In this document: in pieces, positions 18,734-27,542 of the stretch
Layout: every line of letters starts with the position of its first letter
How positions within the stretch are numbered: position 1 is the stretch's first letter
NCBI GenBank assembly: GCA_013360485.1
Contig: JABWBN010000012.1
Span: 1-39,984 of the forward strand
DNA from: Burkholderiaceae bacterium
GTDB taxonomy: Bacteria > Pseudomonadota > Gammaproteobacteria > Burkholderiales > Burkholderiaceae_C
Length of the DNA: 39,984 bases
Direction of reading: 5' to 3'
Notes under the pieces: model-generated
Seen by the model: only the letters and a program-made list of their open reading frames with translations
Databases searched by the model: none
Told to the model about the DNA's origin: nothing
Program-made: the position numbers and the translations under genes

Positions 18734-20024
18734 TCAGCAGTTGTTCGAGCGCGCGCAGCGCGTCATTCCCGGCGGGGTGAACTCGCCGGTGCGCGCCTTT
18801 CGCGCCGTAGGCGGCACGCCGCGCTTCATAGCCCGTGCGCAGGGCGCCTACATGTGGGACGCCGAGGGACGGCGCTACGTCGACTACATCGGCTCCTGGG
18901 GCCCGATGATCCTCGGCCACGGCCACCCGGCGGTGCTCGAGGCGGTGCAGCGTGCGGTCGCAGACGGGCTGAGCTTCGGTGCACCCACCGAGCGCGAGAT
19001 CGAACTGGCCGAGGCCATCGTGGCGCTGGTGCCCAGCATCGAGCAGGTGCGGCTGGTGAGTTCGGGCACCGAGGCGGCCATGAGCGCCATCCGCCTGGCG
19101 CGCGGCGCCACCGGCCGCAGCATGCTGATCAAGTTCGAGGGCTGTTACCACGGTCACGCCGATGCCCTGCTGGTCAAGGCCGGGTCGGGGCTGGCCACCT
19201 TCGGGCACCCCACCAGCGCAGGCGTTCCGGCCGAAGTGGTGCAGCACACTCTGGTGCTCGAGTACAACAACCTGACGCAGCTCGAGGCGGCATTCGATGC
19301 ACACGGTGCGCAGCTGGCCTGCGTCATCATCGAGCCCATCGCGGGCAACATGAACTTCGTGCGTGCCAGTGTCCCGTTCATGCAGCGACTGCGCGAGCTG
19401 TGCACCCGCCATGGCGCGCTGCTGGTGATGGACGAGGTGATGACCGGCTTTCGCGTAGCGCTCGGCGGCGCACAAAGCCTGTACGGGCAGGTCATTCCGG
19501 GTTTCAGGCCCGACGTCAGCGTCTTTGGCAAGGTCATCGGCGGCGGCATGCCGCTGGCAGCCTTCGGCACCACGCGCGACATCATGGCCCAGTTGGCACC
19601 ACTCGGGCCGGTGTACCAGGCCGGCACGCTGTCGGGCAACCCGGTGGCGACTGCCTGCGGACTGGCCACACTGCGTGAGGTCGCGCGCCCCGGATTCCAC
19701 GACGCGCTCGCAAAGCGCACCCGCGAACTGGTGCAGGGCCTGCAATCGGCCGCTCGCGATGCCGGTGTGCCGTTCGAGGCCGATTGCGAAGGCGGCATGT
19801 TCGGCTTCTTCTTCCCGCGCGAGCCGGACCAAGGCCTGCCGCAAAACTACGGCGCCGTGATGGCCACCGACGGCCCGCGGTTCAATCGGTTCTTTCACGC
19901 GATGCTCGACCGCGGCGTCTATCTGGCCCCGGCACTGTACGAAGCTGGTTTCGTGAGCGCCGCCCATACCGAAGCCGACGTGCAAACCACCGTGGACGCC
20001 GCGCGCGCCGCGCTCGCCGCATGA
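18723..20024 (+). CDS. hemL: Glutamate-1-semialdehyde 2,1-aminomutase
   Basis: PLP enzyme that makes 5-aminolevulinate from glutamate-1-semialdehyde, the entry to haem synthesis by the C5 pathway. Of 433 residues from GTG at 18723, the match begins at once ([19 protein letters not shown]). Motifs: [51 protein letters not shown], and the PLP lysine K270 in [16 protein letters not shown]. The GTG lies inside the 3' end of the ThiD-like gene and no ATG fits. There is no strong Shine-Dalgarno, so expression probably depends on coupling. Its stop overlaps the next start (ATGA). Confidence 0.97.
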   Translation: MSTNQQLFERAQRVIPGGVNSPVRAFRAVGGTPRFIARAQGAYMWDAEGRRYVDYIGSWGPMILGHGHPAVLEAVQRAVADGLSFGAPTEREIELAEAIVALVPSIEQVRLVSSGTEAAMSAIRLARGATGRSMLIKFEGCYHGHADALLVKAGSGLATFGHPTSAGVPAEVVQHTLVLEYNNLTQLEAAFDAHGAQLACVIIEPIAGNMNFVRASVPFMQRLRELCTRHGALLVMDEVMTGFRVALGGAQSLYGQVIPGFRPDVSVFGKVIGGGMPLAAFGTTRDIMAQLAPLGPVYQAGTLSGNPVATACGLATLREVARPGFHDALAKRTRELVQGLQSAARDAGVPFEADCEGGMFGFFFPREPDQGLPQNYGAVMATDGPRFNRFFHAMLDRGVYLAPALYEAGFVSAAHTEADVQTTVDAARAALAA

Positions 20025-20854
20025 TCGAGTCGGTTCAGGTGCTGGGCCAGCCGGCCATGCGCCTGTCCTGCGCAGACGGGGCGCAGGCCACGGTGCTGAT
20101 GCAAGGCGCTCAGGTCGTTTCCTGGATACCGGCGGGCGACGTGGAACGGCTGTACCTGTCGCCTCTGGCCTCGGCCGGCCAGGGCCAGGCCGTGCGCGGC
20201 GGCATCCCGGTCATCTTTCCGCAATTCGAACGTCGCGGGCCGTTGCCGCGCCACGGCTTCGCCCGCCTGTACACCTGGCAATGGGTCGAAGGCCACGACC
20301 GCGGCAGCCACGCCATGGGCCTGTGGCGGTTGACCGACGACGAGCGCACGCGCGCGCTGTGGCCTCACGGCTTCGAGGCCGAGCTGTGCGTGAGCGTCGA
20401 GAGCGGGTGCCTCGAGGTCGAATTGGCAGTGGCGAACACCGGCGCCACCGCGTTCGACTTCACGGCCGCACTCCACACCTACCTGCGCTGCGATGATCTG
20501 ACGCGCACGCGTCTGCACGGTCTGCACGGCGCGCCTTTCGAGGACAGCCTGGATGGCCGCACCGGACGCCAGGAAATCGACCCGATGGGCTTCCAGGGCG
20601 AGATCGACCGCATCTACGGTCCCGTGCGCGATGTGCTGCACCTGGCCAGCGGCCTGGGCAGGCTGTCGATACACGCGCAGGACATGCCCGATCGCGTGGT
20701 CTGGAACCCCGGGCCGGACAAGGCCGCGGCCTTGCCCGACCTGCCGCCTGACGACTGGCGTCGCATGCTGTGTGTCGAGTCGGGCTGCGTTCGCCAGCCC
20801 GTGCACCTGAGCCCTGGCGACGAGTGGATCGGACGGCAGCGCATCGACGCGTGA
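20021..20854 (+). CDS. Aldose-1-epimerase family protein, D-hexose-6-phosphate mutarotase type
   Basis: A 277-residue galactose-mutarotase-fold protein resembling E. coli YeaD, which interconverts the anomers of hexose 6-phosphates. Recognisable segments are [51 protein letters not shown] and [20 protein letters not shown]. The conserved histidines of the family (in PRHGFAR and ALHTYL) are present. The ATG overlaps the hemL stop (ATGA). Link to haem synthesis is not obvious; cotranscription may simply reflect the compact genome. Confidence 0.88.
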   Translation: MIESVQVLGQPAMRLSCADGAQATVLMQGAQVVSWIPAGDVERLYLSPLASAGQGQAVRGGIPVIFPQFERRGPLPRHGFARLYTWQWVEGHDRGSHAMGLWRLTDDERTRALWPHGFEAELCVSVESGCLEVELAVANTGATAFDFTAALHTYLRCDDLTRTRLHGLHGAPFEDSLDGRTGRQEIDPMGFQGEIDRIYGPVRDVLHLASGLGRLSIHAQDMPDRVVWNPGPDKAAALPDLPPDDWRRMLCVESGCVRQPVHLSPGDEWIGRQRIDA

Positions 20855-20888
20855 GCCGCCGGGCCACGCACTGCTTACGCGACTTCCC

Positions 20889-22244
20889 ATGCACATTCAC
20901 ATCCTGGGCATCTGCGGCACGTTCATGGGCGGGCTGGCCGCCATCGCCCGCGAGGCCGGCCACCGTGTGACCGGCTGCGACGCCAACGTCTATCCGCCCA
21001 TGAGCGATCAGCTGCGGGCGCTGGGCATCGATCTCATCGAGGGCTTCGATGCCGCGCAGCTGCAGCTGCACCCCGATCTATTCGTGGTGGGCAACGTCGT
21101 CACGCGCGGCAACGCACTGATCGAGGCCATCCTCGACGCCGGCGCGCCGATGACCAGCGGCCCGCAGTGGCTGGCCGAGCATGTGTTGCAGGGCCGGCAC
21201 GTGCTGGCCGTGGCCGGCACGCACGGCAAGACGACCACCACCTCGATGCTCGCCTGGATCCTCGAAAGCGCGGGGTTCGAGCCGGGCTTTCTCGTCGGCG
21301 GCGTGCCCTGCAACTTCGGCATCTCGGCGCGCTTGGGGCAGGGGCGATGCTTCGTGATCGAAGCCGACGAGTACGACACGGCCTTCTTCGACAAGCGCAG
21401 CAAGTTCGTGCACTACCGCCCGCGCACTGCGGTGCTGAACAACCTCGAGTTCGATCATGCCGACATCTTTGCCGACCTGGCCGCCATCGAGACGCAGTTC
21501 CATCACTTGGTGCGCACCGTGCCGGCGAGTGGCCGGCTGGTCGTGAACGCGCGGGAGGACGCCCTGGGGCGCGTCCTGGCCCGGGGTTGCTGGAGCGAAG
21601 TGCTGCGGTTCGGGTCCCGAAAGGAGGAGCCCGGCAGCCTGCGCGCCCGAGGCGAACCGCACGCCTTCGACGTGCTGCGGGGCAGCCTGAAGGTCGGGCG
21701 CGTGGAGTGGCCCTTGCTGGGTGAGCACAACCAGTTGAACGCCCTGGCGGCGCTCGGCGCGGCCGAGCACGTGGGCATCGACCCGCAAGCCGCCTCGGCC
21801 GCACTGGCGGGATTTCGCAATGTGCGCCGCCGCCTCGAGCGCGTGGGCGAGGTCGCCGGCGTGACGGTCTACGACGACTTCGCTCACCACCCCACCGCCA
21901 TGCGCACGACCGTCGATGGGTTGCGCCGCAAGGTCGGGCTGCAGCGCATCCTGGCGGTGTTCGAGCCGCGCAGCAACACCATGAAGCTGGGCTCGATGAA
22001 GGCCCAGTTGCCCTGGGCCCTGGAGGAGGCCGACATCGCCTTCTGCCTGCAAGGGCCCTACGGATGGAGCGCGCGCGAAGCGCTGTCGCCGATGGGCGAG
22101 CGCGCGGTGGTGGCCGACGACGTGGATGCACTGGTGGCGGCCATCGTCAAAGTCGCACGATCGGGCGACCATGTGCTGGCGATGAGCAACGGCAGCTTCG
22201 GTGGCCTTCACGGACGGCTGCTGCAGGCCCTGGCACGCACATGA
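20889..22244 (+). CDS. mpl: UDP-N-acetylmuramate:L-alanyl-gamma-D-glutamyl-meso-diaminopimelate ligase
   Basis: Peptidoglycan-recycling ligase that attaches salvaged tripeptide to UDP-MurNAc, a cytoplasmic relative of MurC. The 451-residue protein starts HIHILGICGTFMGGLAAIA, typical of Mpl, and has the P-loop GTHGKTTTT (residues 110-118), EADEYDTAFFDKRSKFVHY, NNLEFDHADIF and YDDFAHHPTAM. The EADEYDTAFFDKRSKF signature separates Mpl from MurC. It begins 34 nt after the mutarotase gene and overlaps the next gene by ATGA. With mtgA and the lytic transglycosylase it is one of several cell-wall genes in the window. Confidence 0.97.
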   Translation: MHIHILGICGTFMGGLAAIAREAGHRVTGCDANVYPPMSDQLRALGIDLIEGFDAAQLQLHPDLFVVGNVVTRGNALIEAILDAGAPMTSGPQWLAEHVLQGRHVLAVAGTHGKTTTTSMLAWILESAGFEPGFLVGGVPCNFGISARLGQGRCFVIEADEYDTAFFDKRSKFVHYRPRTAVLNNLEFDHADIFADLAAIETQFHHLVRTVPASGRLVVNAREDALGRVLARGCWSEVLRFGSRKEEPGSLRARGEPHAFDVLRGSLKVGRVEWPLLGEHNQLNALAALGAAEHVGIDPQAASAALAGFRNVRRRLERVGEVAGVTVYDDFAHHPTAMRTTVDGLRRKVGLQRILAVFEPRSNTMKLGSMKAQLPWALEEADIAFCLQGPYGWSAREALSPMGERAVVADDVDALVAAIVKVARSGDHVLAMSNGSFGGLHGRLLQALART

Positions 22245-22900
22245 CGCAGCCCGCACCCGGCTCGCGCGATCCGTCGGCACACGACCCAACAGGGCACGGC
22301 GCGCCTGCTCTGAATCACGTGTTGTACCTGCACGGCTTCCGGTCCTCGCCCGCGTCGTTCAAGGCGCGCATGCTCGAGCGCTGGCTGGGCGAGCCACGAC
22401 CCCAGGTGCACTGGGCATGTCCACAACTGCCCCCATCGCCCGCCCAAGCCTGGCACCTGATCCGCCAGTTGAGCGATCGCTGGCCCGCCGAGGGCATGGC
22501 GGTGATTGGCAGCTCACTCGGCGGCTATTACGCCACCGCTCTGGCCGAGGCCCGAGGCTGCAGGGCGCTCGTGCTCAACCCGGCGGTCGACCCTGCGCGT
22601 GACCTGCAGGCGTACATCGGCTTGCAGACACAGTACCACCGGCCCGACGAACACTTCGAGTTCCGCCCTGAGTACATCGACGAACTGCGCAGCCTGTGCC
22701 CGGCAACGCTGGCGCGGCCGCAGCGCTACGGCGCCATCATCGCCCGGGGCGACGAGTTGCTGGACTGGCGCGAGATGGCCGCCCGCTACGCCGGTGCCGA
22801 CATGCTGCTGCTCGAAGGCAGCGATCACGCACTGTCGGACTTCGAGCAACACCTGCCCTGGGTCCGGCGGTGGCTCACGATGGGACAATCGGCGCGGTGA
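22241..22900 (+). CDS. YqiA/YcfP-family alpha/beta-hydrolase esterase
   Basis: 219 residues, alpha/beta-hydrolase fold of the YqiA family. The N-terminal LYLHGFRSSPASFKA supplies the oxyanion region, the nucleophile is S92 in IGSSLGGYYA, a likely acid is in RGDELLDW (171-176), and the catalytic histidine is H196 in EGSDHALSDFEQH. Substrate unknown; E. coli YqiA acts on short acyl esters in vitro. No signal peptide. The ATG overlaps the mpl stop and the stop overlaps the GTG of the RNase gene (GTGA), so it is translationally coupled on both sides. Confidence 0.9.
   Translation: MTQPAPGSRDPSAHDPTGHGAPALNHVLYLHGFRSSPASFKARMLERWLGEPRPQVHWACPQLPPSPAQAWHLIRQLSDRWPAEGMAVIGSSLGGYYATALAEARGCRALVLNPAVDPARDLQAYIGLQTQYHRPDEHFEFRPEYIDELRSLCPATLARPQRYGAIIARGDELLDWREMAARYAGADMLLLEGSDHALSDFEQHLPWVRRWLTMGQSAR
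22884..22889 (+). promoter_or_regulatory. Candidate -10 box just upstream of the RNase gene
   Basis: GACAAT ends 7 nt before the GTG start at 22897 and lies within the 3' end of the esterase gene. It matches four of six -10 positions. No good -35 is seen. It is listed because the same spacing recurs before other genes in the window; alone it is weak evidence. Confidence 0.25.
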
Positions 22901-24939
22901 ACTACGCCCTGTTCGACGACGCTGGCAAGTTTCTCGCCGGCCGCGTGATGTCCGACACCGATGCCTCGCTGACGATCGAGCTCGACTCGGGCAAGCGCGT
23001 CAAGGTCAAGGCTGCCCACGTGCTGCTTCGCTTCGGCGCGCCGGTACCGGCGCAACTCATGGAACGCGCCCACGCGCTGGCCGGCGAGATCGATCTCGAC
23101 CTGGCCTGGGAATTCGCGCCCGAGGGCGAGTTCGGCTTTGCCGACCTCGCACGCGAGTATTTCGATGCCAACGCGGGCGCCGAGCAGCAGGCCGCCGCGC
23201 TGCTGCGGTTGTTCGATGCGCCGCACTACTTTCGCCGCGCTGGGAAGGGGCGCTTCCGCAAGGCGCCCCAGGACGTGGTGCAAGCGGCCTTGCTGGCCAT
23301 CGAACGCAAGCAGCAGGTGGCCGCGCAGATCGACGCCTGGGCCGCCGAGTTGCAGGCCGGCCGCTGCCCGGCACCGGTGCAGGAGCAGCTCTATCGGATC
23401 TTGTTCAAGCCCGACAAGAATGCGCCGGAGTACAAGGCCGTGGTCGAGGCGGCACGGCGTTCGCAGCGCGCGCCGCTCGATCTGCTCAAGGCCGCGGGCG
23501 CCATCGATTCACCCTACCAGTTCCACTGGCGGCGCTTTCTGTTCGAGCAGTTCCCGCGCGGCACGGGCTTCCCCGCGTTGTCGGCACCTGCACCTGAAGG
23601 CCGCCTGGAACTCGCCCCGGTGCAGGCGTTCTCGATCGACGACTCACTGACCACCGAGATCGACGACGCGCTGTCGGTGACCGGGCTGGGCAGTGGCACC
23701 GTGGTGTTCGGCGTGCACATCGCCGCCCCGGGCCTGGCCATCACCCCGGATTCGCCGGTCGACAAGGTGGCGCGCGAACGGCTGTCCACCGTCTACATGC
23801 CGGGCTGGAAGATCACCATGCTGCCCGACGATGTGGTGCAGGCCTATACCCTCATCGAGGGCCGCGATTGTCCGGCTGTGAGCGCGTATTTCACGATCGA
23901 CGAGTCCAGCCTCGAAGTGCGCGAGGTGCAGACCCGGCTCGAGCGCGTGCCGATCGCCGCCAACCTGCGCCACGACCAGCTCGACGATGTCGTCACCGAG
24001 GCCTCGCTCACCGGCGAGGCCGTGGCCGAGTACCCGTTCGCGGCGGAACTGGCCTTCGCTTTCGCGCTGGCCCGCCAGCTCAAGGCCCGGCGCGAACAGG
24101 TGCGCGGCAAGCCCGAGACCTTCAACCGCCCCGACTACAACTTTCGCCTGCAGCGGCCCGGCGGTGACTCGGGCCGCGAGCCCGATGGCAGCGAGACCGT
24201 TGTCATCACCGAGCGGCGGCGCGGCGCGCCGCTGGACCTGATCGTCTCGGAGGCCATGATCCTTGCCAACAGCCACTGGGGCGGATGGCTGGCGGAGCTG
24301 GGCGTGCCCGGCATCTACCGCAGCCAGGCCAGCTTGGCCCCGGGCATCAAGGTGCGCATGGGTGTCAAGCCCGCACCCCATGCCGGCATGGGCGTGGCGC
24401 AGTACACCTGGGCCACCTCGCCACTGCGCCGCTACGTCGACCTCGTCAACCAGTGGCAGATCATCGCCTGCGCCCGCCACGGCCGCACTGCGGCTCTGGC
24501 CGCACCGTTCCGACCGCGAGACGCCACCCTGTTCTCGGTCATCTCGTCCTTCGACGCGGCTTACGCCGCCTATGGTGACTTCCAGCACGGCGTCGAGCGG
24601 TACTGGGCACTGCGCTGGCTCGAGCAGCAGGCAGTGGCGGAGCTCGATGCCGCCGTCCTCAAGGAAGGGTTGGTGCGCGCCGACAGCCTGCCTCTGGTGT
24701 TCCGTGCGCTGGGCTGCGAGAGCCTGCCGCGGGGCACCCGCGTGCGCGTGCGCCTCACCGGAATCGATTTGCTGACCTTGGACCTGCATGCCGCGCTGCT
24801 GGCCCGTATCGAGGACCAGCCTTCCGTTGTTGCCGCTGAGGACAGCGAGGATGGCGAGGACGAGCAGGCCGTCTCGCCGTTGGCCCTGGCCATCGACCTG
24901 GCCGACGGCGAGCCCGTGACGGCGGCGCCGCCGGCCTGA
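22897..24939 (+). CDS. RNase II/RNB-family 3'-5' exoribonuclease
   Basis: 680 residues from GTG at 22897. The RNB catalytic domain holds the metal-binding motif starting at D248 (IDDSLTTEIDDALS), with D248, E254, D256 and D257; E. coli RNase II has aspartate where E254 lies. The TEIDDALS form is that of the cyanobacterial/organellar RNase II branch. Further motifs are GVHIAAPG, YMPGWKITMLPD and TSPLRRYVDLVNQWQI near residue 507. The N-terminal part resembles an RNB-associated OB region, and the C-terminus may be a reduced S1-like strand set ending in an acidic tail. Likely role is RNA decay. A GACAAT box 7 nt upstream of the GTG is noted separately. Confidence 0.92.
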   Translation: MNYALFDDAGKFLAGRVMSDTDASLTIELDSGKRVKVKAAHVLLRFGAPVPAQLMERAHALAGEIDLDLAWEFAPEGEFGFADLAREYFDANAGAEQQAAALLRLFDAPHYFRRAGKGRFRKAPQDVVQAALLAIERKQQVAAQIDAWAAELQAGRCPAPVQEQLYRILFKPDKNAPEYKAVVEAARRSQRAPLDLLKAAGAIDSPYQFHWRRFLFEQFPRGTGFPALSAPAPEGRLELAPVQAFSIDDSLTTEIDDALSVTGLGSGTVVFGVHIAAPGLAITPDSPVDKVARERLSTVYMPGWKITMLPDDVVQAYTLIEGRDCPAVSAYFTIDESSLEVREVQTRLERVPIAANLRHDQLDDVVTEASLTGEAVAEYPFAAELAFAFALARQLKARREQVRGKPETFNRPDYNFRLQRPGGDSGREPDGSETVVITERRRGAPLDLIVSEAMILANSHWGGWLAELGVPGIYRSQASLAPGIKVRMGVKPAPHAGMGVAQYTWATSPLRRYVDLVNQWQIIACARHGRTAALAAPFRPRDATLFSVISSFDAAYAAYGDFQHGVERYWALRWLEQQAVAELDAAVLKEGLVRADSLPLVFRALGCESLPRGTRVRVRLTGIDLLTLDLHAALLARIEDQPSVVAAEDSEDGEDEQAVSPLALAIDLADGEPVTAAPPA

Positions 24940-24948
24940 CCTGTCACC

Positions 24949-25815
24949 ATGCGGCTGCGCTGGCAACGGCTGGGAACGCTGCACGCGGCGTTGTTGTTTT
25001 CGCTTGCGCTGCACGCGGCCCTGCTCACGATGCGTTTCGTCGATCCTGAGGGTTTCAACCGGGTGTTTGCCGACACGCCACTCGAGGTCACCTTGGTCAA
25101 CGCCCGAGGCGACGAAGCGCCGACCACTGCGCAGGCCATCGCCCAGGCGGCCCTGGCCGGCGGCGGCGAGCTGGCGCAGGGGCGCGCGACATCTCCGCTG
25201 CCGGCGACGGCCCAAGTCGAACTGGGCGACTCGACCGAGGAAGCCCGCAGGCGCATCGAGCGGTTGCAGGATCAGCAGCAGCAACTGCTGGCACAGATCC
25301 GTCGTGAACTTGCCACGCTGCCGCCGCCCGACCCTCAACGCGAAGGCGGGTCACAATCGGAGCGCGAACAGGAGGAGCGGCGGCGGCAGATGCTCAAGCT
25401 GCTGGCCGAAATCGAGAAGCGCGTCAACGACGAGAATGCGCGGCCCAAGAAGCGCTACATCAGTCCGGCCACCCGGGAGGAGGTCTACGCGCTGTATTAC
25501 GACCAGTTGCGCCGACGCATCGAGGACCGCGGCACGCGAGACTTCCCGGAGTACCGCGGCCGCAAGCTCTACGGCGAGCTGACCATGAACGTCACCGTGG
25601 ACGCCCGCGGACGCGTGGTCGATGCCGAAGTTGTTCGTGGTTCCGGCAACCGGCTGCTCGACCGACGAGCCGTCGCGATCGTCCACGCGGCCAGCCCCTT
25701 CGGCTCCTTCAGTTCGGCCATGCGCCAGCAGGCCGACCAGATTGTCGTCACGTCGCGATTCCGCTTCACCCGCGAGGAAGGCCTCGCCACCACTTTGAGC
25801 ACGAACGCCCCATGA
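24949..25815 (+). CDS. TonB-like energy transducer with coiled-coil linker
   Basis: 288 residues. An N-terminal membrane anchor (about 12-28) follows a short basic segment, as in TonB. The periplasmic linker (about 80-165) is an Arg/Gln/Glu-rich coiled coil instead of the usual Pro-Lys stretch. The C-terminal ~95 residues form a TonB-type domain (YYDQLRRRIEDRGTRDFPE, GELTMNVTVDARGRVVDAEV, RRAVAIVHAASPFGSF). TonB proteins pass proton-motive energy from ExbBD to outer-membrane receptors; exbB and exbD are not in the window. It could instead be a TolA-like protein. It starts 9 nt after the RNase gene and overlaps aroE (ATGA). Confidence 0.87.
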   Translation: MRLRWQRLGTLHAALLFSLALHAALLTMRFVDPEGFNRVFADTPLEVTLVNARGDEAPTTAQAIAQAALAGGGELAQGRATSPLPATAQVELGDSTEEARRRIERLQDQQQQLLAQIRRELATLPPPDPQREGGSQSEREQEERRRQMLKLLAEIEKRVNDENARPKKRYISPATREEVYALYYDQLRRRIEDRGTRDFPEYRGRKLYGELTMNVTVDARGRVVDAEVVRGSGNRLLDRRAVAIVHAASPFGSFSSAMRQQADQIVVTSRFRFTREEGLATTLSTNAP

Positions 25816-26678
25816 CTCTTCCCGATCGCTATGCGGTCATCGGCCATCCCGTGTCCCACAGCCAGTCGCCGTGGATCCATGCCGAGTTCGCCCGCCAGAC
25901 CAGGCAGGTCATCGACTACGGGCGCATCGACTGCCCGGAAGGCGCGTTCGACGTCACCGTCGGGTCGTTCGCGCGAAGTGGCGACCCAACCGCAGGCGTC
26001 GGCAGGGCGTGCGGCTGCAACGTCACCATTCCGTTCAAGTCGCAGGCGATGGCGCTTGCAAGCCGGGTGAGCGCGCGCGCACGGCTGGCCGAAGCGGCGA
26101 ACACGCTGCGCTTCGACGAGTCGGGGTGGTTCGCCGATAACACCGATGGCGTCGGCCTGGTGCGCGACCTCGCGATCAACGCAGGCATCACGTTGGCGGA
26201 CAGTCGGATTCTGCTGATCGGCGCGGGTGGTGCGGCCTGCGGCGTGCTGGGGCCACTCATCGAGGCCCGGCCGCGCACCATCCAGGTTGTCAATCGAACA
26301 GCCTCCAAGGCCCACGATCTGGTGGCCCGCCACACGGCGCTGGCAGAGTCGCACGCCGTGGAACTGCGCGCCGGCGGGGTCGCCGAGGCCGGGTCGGGCT
26401 ACACCATCGTGCTCAACTGCAGCGCGAGCAGCTTGACTGGCGCCGCCATCCCGGTGCCCGCTCGGGTGCTTTCGCCGGGCGCATGGGCCGTGGACCTGAT
26501 GTACGGTGCAGCGGCGCAGCCGTTCGTTGACTGGGCGCAAGCCCATGGCGCGAAGGGGCGCGATGGGCTCGGCATGCTGGTCGAACAGGCTGCCGAGGCT
26601 TTTCACCTGTGGCGCGGCGTTCGGCCAGCCACCGAGCCGGTGTTGGCGGCGTTGCGGCTTCGGCTCAGCTCGAGCTGA
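25812..26678 (+). CDS. aroE: Shikimate dehydrogenase (NADP+)
   Basis: Reduces 3-dehydroshikimate to shikimate in aromatic amino acid synthesis. The 288-residue protein has the substrate serines in GHPVSHSQSPWIH, the catalytic lysine K76 (NVTIPFKSQAM) and the catalytic aspartate D112 (NTDGVGLVRDL). The NADP-binding fold starts at ILLIGAGGAACG (133-144). Length fits AroE and there is no sign of a fused dehydratase. The ATG overlaps the stop of the TonB-like gene. mtgA follows after 42 nt. Confidence 0.97.
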   Translation: MTLPDRYAVIGHPVSHSQSPWIHAEFARQTRQVIDYGRIDCPEGAFDVTVGSFARSGDPTAGVGRACGCNVTIPFKSQAMALASRVSARARLAEAANTLRFDESGWFADNTDGVGLVRDLAINAGITLADSRILLIGAGGAACGVLGPLIEARPRTIQVVNRTASKAHDLVARHTALAESHAVELRAGGVAEAGSGYTIVLNCSASSLTGAAIPVPARVLSPGAWAVDLMYGAAAQPFVDWAQAHGAKGRDGLGMLVEQAAEAFHLWRGVRPATEPVLAALRLRLSSS

Positions 26679-26720
26679 TCTCGCGAACAGCGTCAACACC
26701 TGCGTTCGAACGCCATTGCC

Positions 26721-27446
26721 ATGGCCCGATCAGCGTCTCCCTGGTTGCGTTCCGCCGTGCGACTGGGAGCACTCATCGCGCTGTGTTCGCTGGCTCTGGA
26801 AGTCACCTTCGCGGTCCGTGTCGCGTTGATGGCAGTCGTGGATCCTCACTCCACCAGCTTTCAGCGCAGCGAGGCTTGGCGGCTCGTGCAGGCCGGCAGA
26901 TTTGCATGGCGACAGCAATGGGTCGACGACACGGCCATCTCAAACCATCTGAGGCGCGCGGTGATTGCCGCGGAGGACGCCGGGTTCACCGAGCATTCGG
27001 GAGTGGAATGGGAGGCCATCGAGCGTGCCTGGTCCAAGAACACGCAGCGCACCCAGCGGCCCGGCAAGCGGCCGGCAAAGCTGGTCGGGGGCTCCACCAT
27101 CACCCAGCAACTGGCCAAGAACCTGCTCTTGAGCGGTGAGCGCACGCTGTTGCGCAAAGGGCAGGAACTGCTCATCACCTGGGCGCTGGAACTGCTGCTG
27201 AACAAGCGCCGCATACTTGAGATCTACCTCAACCAAGTCGAATGGGGCGAGGGCGTTTTCGGCGCCCAGGCCGCGGCTAGGCATTACTACAGGATGGATG
27301 CCGCACAACTCGACGGCGCTGCCGCAGCCCGTCTGGCCGTGCTGCTACCAGCGCCCAAGCGATATGGTCGCCACCCCCACTCGGCCTTCGTCAGCGCCCG
27401 CGCCCATGCGGTACTCGCGCGCATGCCCGACGTCGACTTGCCCTGA
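26721..27446 (+). CDS. mtgA: Monofunctional biosynthetic peptidoglycan transglycosylase
   Basis: GT51 glycosyltransferase that polymerises lipid II into glycan strands at the outer face of the inner membrane. 241 residues with an N-terminal membrane anchor (about 15-40). The catalytic glutamate is E85 in AAEDAGFTEHSGVEW, and the second conserved block GGSTITQQLAKNLLLSGERT is complete, followed by RKGQELLITWALELLL and KRRILEIYLNQVEWG. No transpeptidase domain is present, so it is MtgA and not a PBP1. The aroE-mtgA order is common in betaproteobacteria. Confidence 0.97.
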   Translation: MARSASPWLRSAVRLGALIALCSLALEVTFAVRVALMAVVDPHSTSFQRSEAWRLVQAGRFAWRQQWVDDTAISNHLRRAVIAAEDAGFTEHSGVEWEAIERAWSKNTQRTQRPGKRPAKLVGGSTITQQLAKNLLLSGERTLLRKGQELLITWALELLLNKRRILEIYLNQVEWGEGVFGAQAAARHYYRMDAAQLDGAAAARLAVLLPAPKRYGRHPHSAFVSARAHAVLARMPDVDLP

Positions 27447-27530
27447 GAACCTCGAGTGCGCCGGAGCCCATCGCCCAGCGATCGACAGTGCGCCATGGGT
27501 GCGGACAACGCAGGCGCGCCTCCCACTTCC

Positions 27531-27536
27531 TAGAAT
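27531..27536 (+). promoter_or_regulatory. Candidate -10 box of a possibly leaderless gene
   Basis: TAGAAT, five of six matches to the -10 consensus, ends 6 nt before the ATG at 27543. There is no Shine-Dalgarno in the intervening CGCGCC. Transcription starting 6-8 nt downstream would begin at the start codon itself. A clear -35 is lacking. Confidence 0.4.
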
Positions 27537-27542
27537 CGCGCC

